Origin: Sulfurospirillum sp001602955
GTDB taxonomy: Bacteria > Campylobacterota > Campylobacteria > Campylobacterales > Sulfurospirillaceae
NCBI GenBank assembly: GCA_001602955.1
Contig: LVAC01000011.1
Location: 252,811-316,810 of the forward strand
DNA: 64,000 nt
Direction: 5' to 3'
How positions within the stretch are numbered: position 1 is the stretch's first letter; every line of letters begins with the position of its first letter. Shown here one piece after another: positions 8,062-17,260 of the stretch. Under the pieces are notes generated by a model, which was not told the origin of the DNA, made no database searches, and saw only the letters and a list, made by a program, of their open reading frames with translations. Made by a program: the position numbers and the translations under genes.

Positions 8062-9943
8062 TTACGAGCGAAACTTGCTAAGCTCGTTATTGAGATTTTC
8101 GGTCATCGCATGCAAATGATCGCTTGCTTGCGAAACATTGTCGATGCTGGCGACGTTTTCTTTTGAAATCGCGTTAATCTTTTCGATTTCGACGACGATG
8201 TTTTTGATCTTGTCGGACGTACCGATAAAATCATTCACCGTATCGCGGCTTTGCGCGATCGTCGAATGAATAATTTCCGAGACGTTATTCATCCCCTTTT
8301 GCAGATTTTCCGTCACGACGGCGAGGGCTTGCACTTCATGCACGTTTTGCGCAATGTCGGTGTTGGCGTCCATAATGGATTGCACCACGACGTTGATCGT
8401 CGCATCGATCTCGACCAAGCTTTTTTGCGTGCGTTCGGCGAGTTTTCGCACCTCATCGGCAACGACCGCAAAACCACGACCGTGTTCTCCCGCACGCGCG
8501 GCTTCGATAGCCGCGTTGAGGGCTAAAAGATTGGTCTGATCGGCAATGTCGCGGATAATATTGAGCACCTCTTTGACCTCGTTGGCGTTATGGCTGACCG
8601 TGTTAAGTCTTTCGGCAAGGTTTTGTTCCTTGCTTGCCGTCGTTCGCATCGTATCTTCGAGCTGTTCGACTTGCTCTTTGACTTCGACGATATTGTGTTG
8701 CGTACGACTCAATGCCTCTTGCGAATCTTGCGCTTTGGCGACGGAGTTAACAAGGCTTTTGACCAGAGCAATGCCCTCTTCTTTCGTGTTTTCCGTTATT
8801 TTGGATTCGGTCTCGACATTGCGGACGACTTCCAACGCCGTACGTGAAAGCTCTTCCGAAATCGAAGCGTTTTCATTGCTGATTGCTTTGGACTTTTTGA
8901 CGATGTCGTGCAACTTTTCGATAAAAGCGTTAATATTACGCGATACGACCGCAAATTCGTCGTTGGAGCTGACATGTAAGCGATGGCGTAAGTCGCCTTG
9001 AGATGTTGAAAGCTCTTCCACGACCGCATTGAGTCGATCGACGGGGCGAAGCAAAATACGAATCAGCACGATCATCGTTGCGACGCTCAACGCCAACATC
9101 ACAAACCCGAGCAATGCCAACTCTTTGATTTGCGTATCTAAAAAAGCGTAAGCGACCTGTTTATCGAAACTAATCGCGGGTAGCCATCCCGTCTCTTTAG
9201 ACGTTTTGAACGCAAAGATTTTTGGGGAACCTTTATCGTCGTATTCGACCAATCCTTCGCTTTTGGCACGAATCGCCTCGGCGATAGACGGTGCCGTATT
9301 TTTCAGTTCTTTTCCGAGCATAGTGGAATTTGGGTGCGCGATAAAAATACCTTTGGTATCCGTTAGCATCCCAAACCCGCCGTTGAAATTAATGTTGGCG
9401 ATCGCTTGGGTGAGCGCATCGAGCGAAATATCTAAAATAACCGCTCCGACGAAGGTCTTATCTTTAAAAATCGGTGCCATTACCGAAACGACCAATTTTT
9501 GGGTCGTCGCATCGATATAGGCATCCGTTACACCCGATTTTCCCGAAGCTTTGACACTCTTGTACCATTCTCTTATTCTTGGATCATACCCTTCGGGCAA
9601 TTTGGTTCCGCTTCCCGTCATCGCGCTTCCGTCTTCAAGCCCTACCGTCGTATCGAATCCCCCCCAAAGTCTTCGTCGTCTCTTGTAAGATCGTGCGGAT
9701 TTGTAAGGTATCCATGATCTCGATGTCCGTCAAATAGCGCGCCGTACTCTCCATAGTGCTTTTTTTACCTGACGCCCAACTGTCGATGAAATCCGTCAAC
9801 GATCGAGACGCCATGCTTAAACTGCTTTCAATTTGTATGACGCTGTTTTTTTTCGTATCCAAATAGCTAATCAGGCTAAACAGACTCAAACTTAAGAACA
9901 TTAAAACGGTAATACCGAGAATTATTTTGATCTTAAACGACAT
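8062..9943 (-). pseudogene. Methyl-accepting chemotaxis protein, frameshifted at a 7-G tract (possible phase-off allele)
   Basis: A chemoreceptor split into two reading frames. The first part (start ATG 9943, GAGAGGAA ribosome site) begins MSFKIKIILGITVLMFLSLS, a signal-anchor helix, and runs through the start of a dCache sensor. It ends prematurely just after a run of seven G residues (9659-9665). Removing one G joins TLGG to FDTTVGLEDGSAMTGSG in the other frame and restores a continuous protein of about 626 aa: dCache domain (GYDPRIREWYKSV), second membrane helix (LALLGFVMLALSVATMIVLI), HAMP and the signalling domain with NLLALNAAIEAARAGEHGRG. Both halves otherwise look intact, which argues for a slippage-controlled gene or a base-calling error rather than an old pseudogene. 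Ligand unknown. Confidence 0.85.
9659..9665 (-). repeat. Poly-G tract (7 G) inside chemoreceptor gene
   Basis: Seven consecutive G on the coding (minus) strand, exactly at the point where the two chemoreceptor frames meet. Six G (or nine) would give one open frame. Poly-G tracts of this kind mediate slipped-strand phase variation in Campylobacter; tracts of 7 are near the lower limit for high-rate slippage. Confidence 0.8.
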
Positions 9944-10069
9944 ATAATTTCCTCTCTTGTGATCTCGTTGCGTGACATTATAGGCTAAAATAGTCCTCAT
10001 ATTTTACCCTCAATTGCTCACTTTTTGCCCATAATAGGCGTAACCGTTTTGCAACCGATAACGTTTATA

Positions 10070-11305
10070 CTAAGATGAAAGAGGAAGAGTACGTCCTTGG
10101 AAAGGTTTAAATCCTAGCGTTTCGCAAGGTATGGAGAGTGCGGGTATATCGTCTAAAAGCGTTATAAAGTGAAAGCCCATCGTTTTACATGTAAGCAGAA
10201 CATGCTCCAACAACAACGCTTCAATGCCTTGATGCAAAAACGTCTCCTCAACCACCAATGCCTCTAAAACAGCGCTTTTTTGAGCCGTTGCGAGTGAGGT
10301 ATGATGCGTTACGTGAAGCATTCCGACCACATCGTCTTCGTGCGTTGCGACATAAAGCGCTCCCAAACGCTCCTCGTGTATCCATGCGCTCAAAAGCTCC
10401 AAAGAAGCGTGTGGAAGCAGTCGAACCAAAGCGTCGATGTCTTCTTCCTTTGCACGCCTTACCTCAGAAGATAAAGGCTGATGCGCCGACTCATACGCAA
10501 TGAGTATCTTTTTACGCTCGATGCCCCAGCGATACCCACTCATCGCACCGCTTTTGGCGATCACACGATGACACGGAATGAGATAACCAATGTGGTTTTT
10601 CCCGATCGCGCTCGCAACCGCTCGTACGGCATTGGGCTTGTCGATGTAATTGGCGATGTCTTGGTAGGTCGCGATCACGCCGTTTGGGAGATTTAACAGC
10701 GCTTTCCAGACATTGACTTGGAGGTTTGTTCCTTTGACCAAAAGGTTGTATTTTTTATTTTTTAGAAAGATATTTTCCAAATAACGCGCAGCTTTGCCAT
10801 CGTCATGCACTAAGTTTGCATTTTCCCACAACTCTTGAAAACGCTTGAAAATCGCCTCTTGATTCTGGTCGATAAAGCCTAAAAAACAGATGCCTTTATC
10901 GGTGTAAGCGATCAACGCTTGCCCAAAAGGGGTGAGTCCAAAACCGTACGTGATGGTGACGTCTTTTCCCTTTTCGCGCCACTCCTTGGGCGTCACGCCG
11001 ATCAAGTTCACAAACAGTTCATGCAACCGACTCACACTGGAAAGTCCGATGTCAAGGCTACTGTCCAAAATGGACTTGGACTCTTTGATGTGCTCTTTGG
11101 CGTAATTGAGCGTCACCGAGTGCAAAAACTGCTTGGGTGTTACGCCCACATACTCTTTGAAAACTCTGATAAAATGGTACTTGCTCATACCGATACGCTC
11201 AGCGATCACGTCGATGGAGGGCTGTTCTTTGAAATGCGCATCGATATATTTGATCGCTTTTTCGATCAACTGATAATTACCATGCAATGCTTCGATCTCT
11301 TTCAT
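10070..11305 (-). CDS. AraC-type HTH / O6-methylguanine-DNA methyltransferase / GNAT fusion (Ada-like)
   Basis: 411-aa three-domain protein. Residues about 10-110 form an AraC-type double helix-turn-helix (IDVIAERIGMSKYHFIRVFKEYVGVTPKQF and LIGVTPKEWR). Residues about 115-275 are an Ada/Ogt methyltransferase with the acceptor motif PCHRV (Cys245) and the NAVRAVASAIGKN helix. Residues about 280-411 look like a GNAT acetyltransferase (VRRAKEEDIDALVRLL; VVEETFLHQGIEALLLEH). The methyltransferase removes alkyl groups from O6-guanine; with the AraC part this resembles an alkylation-responsive regulator, but the zinc Cys4 N-terminal domain of E. coli Ada is missing. The GNAT tail is unusual. It lies after glyA, with repeat copy 2 between. 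Confidence 0.87.
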   Translation of the reverse strand: MKEIEALHGNYQLIEKAIKYIDAHFKEQPSIDVIAERIGMSKYHFIRVFKEYVGVTPKQFLHSVTLNYAKEHIKESKSILDSSLDIGLSSVSRLHELFVNLIGVTPKEWREKGKDVTITYGFGLTPFGQALIAYTDKGICFLGFIDQNQEAIFKRFQELWENANLVHDDGKAARYLENIFLKNKKYNLLVKGTNLQVNVWKALLNLPNGVIATYQDIANYIDKPNAVRAVASAIGKNHIGYLIPCHRVIAKSGAMSGYRWGIERKKILIAYESAHQPLSSEVRRAKEEDIDALVRLLPHASLELLSAWIHEERLGALYVATHEDDVVGMLHVTHHTSLATAQKSAVLEALVVEETFLHQGIEALLLEHVLLTCKTMGFHFITLLDDIPALSIPCETLGFKPFQGRTLPLSS

Positions 11306-11332
11306 GACACCCTCCTCTATTATTTTTCTATT

Positions 11333-11399
11333 CCCGACACGCCTTTAAAGCAAAGCTCTAAAGGCTACGTTAACACGATACGTTTTGCAAAAAGTCTAT
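11333..11399 (-). repeat. Dispersed structured intergenic repeat, copy 2 (short form)
   Basis: Read on the minus strand this has TTTTGCAAAA, then GTGTTAACGTAG, a hairpin with arms CCTTTAGAGC and GCTTTAAAGG around TTT, and CGTGTC. Flanks are those of copy 1 but the stem is different and still paired; the middle segment of the long copies is missing. It follows the glyA stop directly and is in glyA orientation. Confidence 0.78.
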
Positions 11400-12662
11400 T
11401 TAATACGTTGCACTTTCGTACACTTTAAAGTTTGCCAAAAGTGCCATCAGCTCTTTTTTGATCTTTACATGTAACGTTTTAGTATCGATATGATCCAACA
11501 CGTCACACATTTTATGGGCGATAAACGTGAACTCTTCTTCTTGCATACCTAGCGTCGTGAGTGCCGCCGAACCGACACGGATTCCCGATGTCAGCGCCGC
11601 ACTTCGCGTGTCGTTTGGAACGCTGTTTTTATTGACCGTGATACCAGCGTTCTCTAATGCCTTACTCGCTTCATCACCCGAATACTCTTTGTTCAGTAAT
11701 GATACCAAAATCAAGTGGTTATCCGTTCCTCCGCTGACCAAATCAAAGCCTCTTTGCAAAAAAACATCGCTTAGAACGCGTGCATTTTGCTTCATCTGCT
11801 TCGCATACGCTTTCCACGACGGATCAAGCACTTCACCAAATGCGACCGCTTTTGCGGCGATGACATGTAAAAGCGGTCCACCTTGCAAGGCAGGAAAAAC
11901 AGCAGAGTTGATCTTTTTCGCCAACGCTTCATCGTTGGTCATAATCACACCGCCTCTTGGACCACGCAATGTTTTGTGTGTCGTGGAAGTGACCACATGC
12001 GCGTAAGGAAACGGACTCATATGCTCGCCTGCTGCCACCAAACCCGCAATATGCGCGATGTCGGCAAACAAAATCGCATCTACCGCGTCCGCGATCTCTC
12101 GAAACTTGGCAAAATCAAGCTCTCTCGCATACGCCGAAGCACCGCAAACGATCATTTTTGGCTTAACGATTTTGGCAATTTCCATGACTTTATCGTAGTC
12201 GATCACACCCTGTGCATTCACGCCGTACGAAAACGACTGGTAATTTTTACCCGAAAAACTCACTTTCGCACCGTGCGTTAAGTGACCGCCTTGTTGCAAG
12301 TCCATACCGAGTAGTTTATCGCCTGCTTGAAGTAACGCCGCATACACCGCGCCATTGGCTTGGCTACCCGAATGAGGTTGGACGTTGGCATAGGCACATC
12401 CAAAGATCTCGCAGAGTCTATCAATGGCAAGCTGTTCGATCTCATCGGCAAACGCGCAACCGTTGTAGTATCGTTTTTGCGGATACCCTTCCGCGTATTT
12501 GTTGGTAAAAATACTTCCCGTTGCTTCCATCACAGCAGGTGAGGTAAAATTCTCACTCGCGATCATCTCAAGATGCGTAGCTTGCCTCTCATACTCATGC
12601 TGAAGAATCTCAAATACTTTCGCATCCGCCGTTGCTAAACGATCGTTTTTAATGTAGCTCAT
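11400..12662 (-). CDS. glyA: Serine hydroxymethyltransferase
   Basis: PLP enzyme converting serine and tetrahydrofolate to glycine and 5,10-methylene-THF; 420 aa, the normal bacterial length. The start is the ATG at 12662 (MSYIKNDRL) with AAGGAGAG upstream; 17 extra in-frame codons before it are not part of the protein. Seen are ERQATHLEMIASENFTSPAVMEATGS, NVQPHSGSQANGAVYAAL, and the PLP-lysine region VVTSTTHKTLRGPRGGVI. Preceded by a sigma70-like promoter (TTGAAT, 17 bp, TACACT) and a 15-bp inverted repeat overlapping its -35 box. Followed by structured repeat copy 2. Confidence 0.96.
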   Translation of the reverse strand: MSYIKNDRLATADAKVFEILQHEYERQATHLEMIASENFTSPAVMEATGSIFTNKYAEGYPQKRYYNGCAFADEIEQLAIDRLCEIFGCAYANVQPHSGSQANGAVYAALLQAGDKLLGMDLQQGGHLTHGAKVSFSGKNYQSFSYGVNAQGVIDYDKVMEIAKIVKPKMIVCGASAYARELDFAKFREIADAVDAILFADIAHIAGLVAAGEHMSPFPYAHVVTSTTHKTLRGPRGGVIMTNDEALAKKINSAVFPALQGGPLLHVIAAKAVAFGEVLDPSWKAYAKQMKQNARVLSDVFLQRGFDLVSGGTDNHLILVSLLNKEYSGDEASKALENAGITVNKNSVPNDTRSAALTSGIRVGSAALTTLGMQEEEFTFIAHKMCDVLDHIDTKTLHVKIKKELMALLANFKVYESATY

Positions 12663-12688
12663 ACTCTCTCCTTTGGCTTGATGGAAGA

Positions 12689-12717
12689 AGTGTAGCACCC
12701 TTAAAAAATTCATTCAA
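12689..12717 (-). promoter_or_regulatory. glyA promoter
   Basis: On the minus strand, -35 TTGAAT (12712-12717), 17-bp spacer, -10 TACACT (12689-12694); the expected start is about 20 bases before the glyA ATG. Inferred from hexamer match and spacing. Confidence 0.55.
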
Positions 12718-12761
12718 TCCAAAAATTGCCCTCTTTAAACGTGAAAGCAATTTTTGGATTG
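12715..12761. promoter_or_regulatory. 15-bp inverted repeat overlapping the glyA -35 box
   Basis: Perfect arms CAATCCAAAAATTGC and GCAATTTTTGGATTG separated by 17 bases. The arm nearer glyA shares three bases with the -35 hexamer, so the dyad is placed like an operator; it could alternatively be a terminator-like hairpin in the gap. No regulator can be named. Confidence 0.5.
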
Positions 12762-12837
12762 TCCTTGTACAAAAGGAGATATTTTTCAACTTTTTAACGC
12801 TCATGCTCTTTACATGTAAAAAGATAATTAAAGCGGT

Positions 12838-12873
12838 AACTGACCCTTTTTCTCTAAAGAAAAGAGTCAGTTC
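12838..12873 (-). terminator. Hairpin downstream of the interrupted chemoreceptor
   Basis: Inverted repeat AACTGAC-C-CTTTT / AAAAG-A-GTCAGTT with a short loop, 22 bases beyond the chemoreceptor stop. One mismatched pair in a 13-bp stem; no long T-run follows on the minus strand, so termination strength is uncertain. Confidence 0.5.
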
Positions 12874-12895
12874 ATAAAACAGAAGAAGTGAATCA

Positions 12896-14506
12896 CTACG
12901 ATTTAAACTGTTCTAGTTTATGGTTAAGGTTCTCAGCAAGTTTGGAGAGATGATCGGCAGCACTGGCAATTTCTTCGACACTTCTAGCATTTTCACTGGT
13001 AATCGCGTTAATATTGGTGACAAGATCAACAATCTTTTCTGTGTCTTTGGCAATTTTAGTAGAGTTCTTAGCACTGATCGTGACAGACGCGACACTTTCT
13101 TGCATCACGGAAGTCGTATGGGTAATGGTATCTTCTACATTGGTTGAAACAGAGGCTAAGCGTCTAATATTTTGGGCATTCTTACTCATGTGATCTGAAG
13201 AATTCACAATGGCTTGGACAATGACATTGATGGTGGCATTAATTTCAGTCAAACTTTTTTGCGTACGTTCGGCTAGTTTTCGCACTTCATCGGCAACAAC
13301 GGCAAATCCCCTTCCATGTTCACCTGCACGTGCGGCTTCAATAGCGGCATTGAGGGCAAGAAGGTTGGTTTGATCGGCGATATCGGAGATAACGGTTAAA
13401 ATTTCTTTGACTTGCTCAGCATCTTTACTCATCTGTTCTAACTGCCCCGCCAAAGTCGTTTCTGCTTCACTGGCAAGTTCAACTTCATTTTTCAGCATAA
13501 CGACTTCATTTTTAGCAGATTCGAGTTTTTCTCCTGCGACACCTATACTTTTTTTCATCGATTCGGACAGTAACGCCGTCTCTTGAACAAACTTTTTAAT
13601 AGAGACGATCTCTTCAATGGTATTATTGACAATCACTGTGCTGTGTTCGGCATTACGACCTATTTGCATACTGGTGGTGCTGAGTTCATGCGAAACGGAA
13701 GCATTTTCACTGGAGGAGTGTTTGACATCATCAATAATCACTTCTAAGGTATCGACTAAGCTATTGAAACTTTGTACGATCGCTTCAATCTCATTTTTCT
13801 TGCCGTACTTAATTCTAAACTTCAACTCTTTGTTTTGAACAAAACCTGCAATACCGTCACGAATCAGCGAAACGCCTTGCATAATGTTGTTTCGAATTGC
13901 GATGCCAAAGAGAATGACAGCTAGAGTAATCATCATAGCCGATCCTACGACCAGCTAACTTGCATGATCTTTTGTCACAATAGCTTCTTTTGCATCCGTC
14001 TCGGCAAGTTGTCGATTGTACTCCATCTGTTCTACAAAAGAGTTCGTCATCGCATTCATAATCGTAGGATTTTTAAAGAAAATATCTCTCGACGCTTCTT
14101 TATTATTTTCTTTTGAAAAAACAATCGCTTTATCCACAAGTTGAAGGTACGCGTTCACAGCGACGCGATCTTTTTGAAGGAACTCTTTATCCGTATCATC
14201 CGAGATAAACGGTTCATATTTTTTTAAAGACTCTTCAAGGAGTTGTTTTCTTTTTTCAAGATCATCTTCGATTTTTTGCATAACAGTTAAATCATCTTGA
14301 GCGATATGCTGCCAAATCAAAACTCGAATCATAGAGGCGTTGAAAAGAGCATCACTCAGTATTAAAACACTGGGCAAGGCATCAACGTTACATGTATTTG
14401 TTTTTTGATAGACCGTTTCCATTTTTTGAATAGAAATACTCAAAACTCCGATAAGACCTAAAATAGCAATGAGTAACATTGCTAATAATTGTTTTGAAAT
14501 GCTCAT
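12896..14506 (-). pseudogene. Methyl-accepting chemotaxis protein with an internal in-frame TAG
   Basis: A four-helix-bundle-type chemoreceptor interrupted by one amber codon at 13955-13957. Upstream: MSISKQLLAMLLIAILGLIG (membrane helix 1) and a periplasmic sensor with the motif TNTCNVDALPSVLI. Downstream, still in frame, is LVVGSAMMITLAVILFG (helix 2), HAMP and a full signalling domain (NLLALNAAIEAARAGEHGRG). Read through, the protein would be 536 aa, exactly the length of the intact paralogue at 25680-27290, whose aligned residue at the stop is Leu; a TTG-to-TAG change would explain it. The start is supported by AAGGAAGAG. As read, only a sensor stub would be made, unless suppression, internal initiation or sequencing error applies. 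Confidence 0.85.
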
Positions 14507-14847
14507 TAAATTCTCTTCCTTTTGATTTTTTGATTGGTTTAGCTACGAAATACGAGGTTTTCCGACATCATAAATCACTTTTATGACCTATCGTGATCTT
14601 TACTATTGTCACAAATGCTTTATCCAAAAAACGATATTACATAAAGTGTGTAGCAAGAGAATAGCTTTGCATTACGCATACAATCAAAGAATGGGCATAC
14701 CAAACTTTCAATGTTTTACCCTCTCCCTCTTTACATGTAAAAACTTTTTGAGTTTGCCTATCATTTTAAGCCTTTTCTAATCTGAGTTGTTTTAACATAT
14801 GAGCAATTGTTCATATGAACAGCTATAGATTTTAAAAGGAGCATGCG
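14507..14847. other. Divergent intergenic region, no gene supported
   Basis: 341 bases between the interrupted chemoreceptor and the ArsR gene. It contains one TTTACATGTAAA palindrome near 14731-14742 and, at its right end, the ArsR-type operator. A 65-codon ORF at 14583-14780 has no ribosome site and no recognisable protein character and was not called. No RNA gene was recognised. Confidence 0.6.
14796..14817. promoter_or_regulatory. Probable ArsR/CadC-type operator
   Basis: A 22-bp palindrome with one G/T mismatched pair: left half CATATGAGCAA, right half TTGTTCATATG. This resembles the TGAA-containing dyads bound by SmtB/CadC/CzrA-family repressors. It lies 30 bases before the start of the ArsR gene, so the repressor probably controls its own operon with the metal ATPase. 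Confidence 0.7.
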
Positions 14848-15225
14848 ATGGGTGATGAATTTTGCAGTTGCGACATTGTGCACGAAAACGTCATCGAAAT
14901 GGTGAAGAAGAAAATGCCACAAGAGGAAAAACTTTACGACCTTGCCGAGCTTTTTAAGGTTTTTGGCGACACGACGCGTGTGAAGATCATCTCGGCTTTG
15001 TTTGAAGCAGAACTGTGCGTGTGCGACATCGCAGAACTCTTACATATGACCCAGTCCGCCATCTCGCATCAACTACGTGTTTTGCGTCAAGCGCGTCTTG
15101 TCAAGCACCGCAAAGAGGGAAAAGTCGTCTTTTATTCACTCGATGACGAACACATCAAAAACATTTTCAACCAAGGCTTAGAACACATTTTAGAACCACG
15201 AGGATTTGAGTATGCAATTTCATGA
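14848..15225 (+). CDS. ArsR/SmtB-family metal-responsive repressor (CadC-like)
   Basis: 125-aa winged-helix repressor. An N-terminal Cys pair (FCSCD, Cys6 and Cys8) and the alpha-3 motif ELCVCD (Cys57, Cys59) form a CadC-like thiolate metal site, followed by the recognition helix MTQSAISHQLRVLRQARLV. The C-terminal SLDDEHIKNIF segment could carry an alpha-5 site. Metal binding (Cd, Pb, Zn or related) would release the repressor from the palindrome just upstream. AAAAGGAG precedes the ATG. The stop lies 14 bases inside the ATPase gene, making a two-gene metal-resistance operon. The exact metal is inferred from Cys content, not proven. Confidence 0.9.
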   Translation: MGDEFCSCDIVHENVIEMVKKKMPQEEKLYDLAELFKVFGDTTRVKIISALFEAELCVCDIAELLHMTQSAISHQLRVLRQARLVKHRKEGKVVFYSLDDEHIKNIFNQGLEHILEPRGFEYAIS

Positions 15226-17209
15226 AACCGCCCCCCAAACCTGCGACGCGACAACGGGAAGTTGTTGTAGCAGATGCCAACCCATCGTCCCAGATCATGC
15301 CCATCACGACCATGATCACGATGAACACGACCACCACCACGGTTTAGGAGATTCGAGTTTAAAAGAGATGCTCACATCGTGGCATTTCATCACGTTTTGC
15401 ATCGGTGCGGTGCTTTTTATCGCCGCTGTTTTGATGGACGAGAGTCATCCTTGGCTATTTTGGACGTATCTGCTTAGCTTTTTTCTAGTGGGCGGCGAGA
15501 TTCTCTACATGGCGGTTACCAACCTTTTCAAAGGACATGTTTTCGATGAAAACTTTTTGATGGGTCTTGCAACCGTAGGCGCATTTAGCATCGGCGAATA
15601 CCCTGAGGGTGTTGCCGTGATGCTCTTTTTTAGAGTCGGCGAATTTTTCCAAGACTTAGCGGTCGATCGCTCTCGCAAGTCTATTACCCAGTTGATGGAC
15701 ATTCGTCCCGATTTTGCCAATCTTCAAAGCGAAAACGGCGAGCAAAAAGTCAACCCAAGCGACGTGGCACTTGGCAGTCGTATCATCGTACGACCCGGAG
15801 AGAAAATCCCACTCGATGGCACTATCATCGAAGGACGCTCCACACTTGACACCTCAGCATTGACAGGCGAATCTTTGCCCAAAGAAGTGGGTGTCGGCAG
15901 TGACGTACTCTCAGGAACCATCAACAAAACAGGCGTCATCATCGTTGAGACAACCAAACTCTTTTCAGAATCCACCGTTTCAAAAATCTTAGACCTTGTG
16001 CAAAATGCAGGGGCAAAAAAAGCGAAAACGGAGCAATTTATCACGACATTTGCGAAGTATTACACCCCATTTGTCGTGATCTCAGCGGCATTACTTGCCT
16101 TTTTACCACCACTTCTGATGCAAGACGCACTGTTAAGCGAGTGGTTTAGACGCTCGTTGGTTTTCCTGGTCGTTTCATGCCCGTGCGCATTGGTTGTTTC
16201 CATTCCGCTGAGTTTCTTTGGAGGCATCGGCGGCGCGTCTAAAAACGGCATCTTAGTCAAAGGCGGCAACTTTCTTGAAGCGCTCAACCGTGTCGATACC
16301 GTGGTCTTTGATAAAACAGGAACCCTCACCAAAGGCTTTTTCAGCGTCACATCGGTTCGCGCACTTCACGGTCACAGTGAGATCGACGTCCTACGCTTAG
16401 CGGCACTTGCAGAGATGCACTCCAACCACCCCATCGCGATCTCCATCAAACGTGCGTACATTGAGCCCTTAGATGCAGTTGTGAGCGATTATGAAGAGCT
16501 TGCAGGGTATGGTGTCAAAGCGATCATCGATGGCAAAACCGTTCTTGCGGGCAATGCCAAACTGTTGGTCGAACATGCCATCGTGCATGAAGCGATCGAC
16601 ACACCTGATACAGTCGTGTATGTCGTGGTGGAGGGGCAACTCATCGGTTCTATCCTCATCGCCGATACGCCTAAAGAGGACAGCAAACAGGCTATTTTAG
16701 CACTTAAAGCACTTGGCATCCAAGACATCGTGATGCTCACGGGAGATAACCAAACTGCCGCCGATAAAGTCGCACATGAACTTGGCATCACCCACGTTGA
16801 AGCCGAGCTTTTACCGCACCAAAAAGTGGAAAAACTGGAATTGCTTATGGCACAAAAAGCGGGCAACGGCAAAACCGTCTTTGTGGGAGATGGCATCAAC
16901 GATGCACCTGTCCTTGCTCGCGCAGACATCGGCATTGCAATGGGAGGCGTTGGAAGTGACGCCGCGATCGAAGCTGCGGACATTGTCATCATGACCGATG
17001 AGATCAGCAAAGTCGCCACCGCACTTAAAATCGCCCATAAAACCCACGCCATTGTGTGGCAAAACATCATCTTTGCATTGGGTGTTAAAGGCATCATTTT
17101 GATCATGGGTGCGTTTGGAATTGCCACGATGTGGGAAGCCGTTTTTGGAGATGTCGGCGTTGCACTCATCGCCGTACTCAACGCGACACGGGTTTTAACG
17201 CATAAATAA
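15212..17209 (+). CDS. P1B-type heavy-metal-exporting ATPase (Zn/Cd/Pb type)
   Basis: 665-aa P1B ATPase that pumps soft divalent metals out of the cytoplasm. The start is the ATG at 15212 with GAGGA 7 bases upstream; the in-frame TTG two codons earlier is rejected. Instead of a GMxCxxC metal-binding domain, the N-terminus has a Cys cluster (CDATTGSCCSRC, residues 11-22) and a His/Asp-rich stretch (about residues 28-44). Further on are TGES (actuator domain), SCPCAL (membrane metal site, Cys323 and Cys325), phosphorylation site DKTGTLT (Asp367), an HP motif (NHPIAIS) and GDGINDAPVLARADIGIAMG. The CPC motif and the ArsR/CadC partner point to Zn/Cd/Pb rather than Cu. Confidence 0.93.
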   Translation: MQFHETAPQTCDATTGSCCSRCQPIVPDHAHHDHDHDEHDHHHGLGDSSLKEMLTSWHFITFCIGAVLFIAAVLMDESHPWLFWTYLLSFFLVGGEILYMAVTNLFKGHVFDENFLMGLATVGAFSIGEYPEGVAVMLFFRVGEFFQDLAVDRSRKSITQLMDIRPDFANLQSENGEQKVNPSDVALGSRIIVRPGEKIPLDGTIIEGRSTLDTSALTGESLPKEVGVGSDVLSGTINKTGVIIVETTKLFSESTVSKILDLVQNAGAKKAKTEQFITTFAKYYTPFVVISAALLAFLPPLLMQDALLSEWFRRSLVFLVVSCPCALVVSIPLSFFGGIGGASKNGILVKGGNFLEALNRVDTVVFDKTGTLTKGFFSVTSVRALHGHSEIDVLRLAALAEMHSNHPIAISIKRAYIEPLDAVVSDYEELAGYGVKAIIDGKTVLAGNAKLLVEHAIVHEAIDTPDTVVYVVVEGQLIGSILIADTPKEDSKQAILALKALGIQDIVMLTGDNQTAADKVAHELGITHVEAELLPHQKVEKLELLMAQKAGNGKTVFVGDGINDAPVLARADIGIAMGGVGSDAAIEAADIVIMTDEISKVATALKIAHKTHAIVWQNIIFALGVKGIILIMGAFGIATMWEAVFGDVGVALIAVLNATRVLTHK

Positions 17210-17217
17210 ACGATCAT

Positions 17218-17250
17218 GTTTACATGTAAAGAAAATCTTTACATGTAAAC
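17218..17250. terminator. 15-bp perfect hairpin built from two TTTACATGTAAA palindromes
   Basis: Arms GTTTACATGTAAAGA and TCTTTACATGTAAAC around an AAA loop, between the convergent metal ATPase and YjjB-type genes. It is symmetrical, so it could end transcripts from both sides. Each arm contains one copy of the window-wide ACATGTAA motif. Confidence 0.6.
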
Positions 17251-17260
17251 ACCCAAACCT

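Noticed and set aside
14583..14780. 65-codon plus-strand ORF in the gap before the ArsR gene
   Set aside because: No ribosome site, odd residue composition and it spans an ACATGTAA motif; treated as chance.
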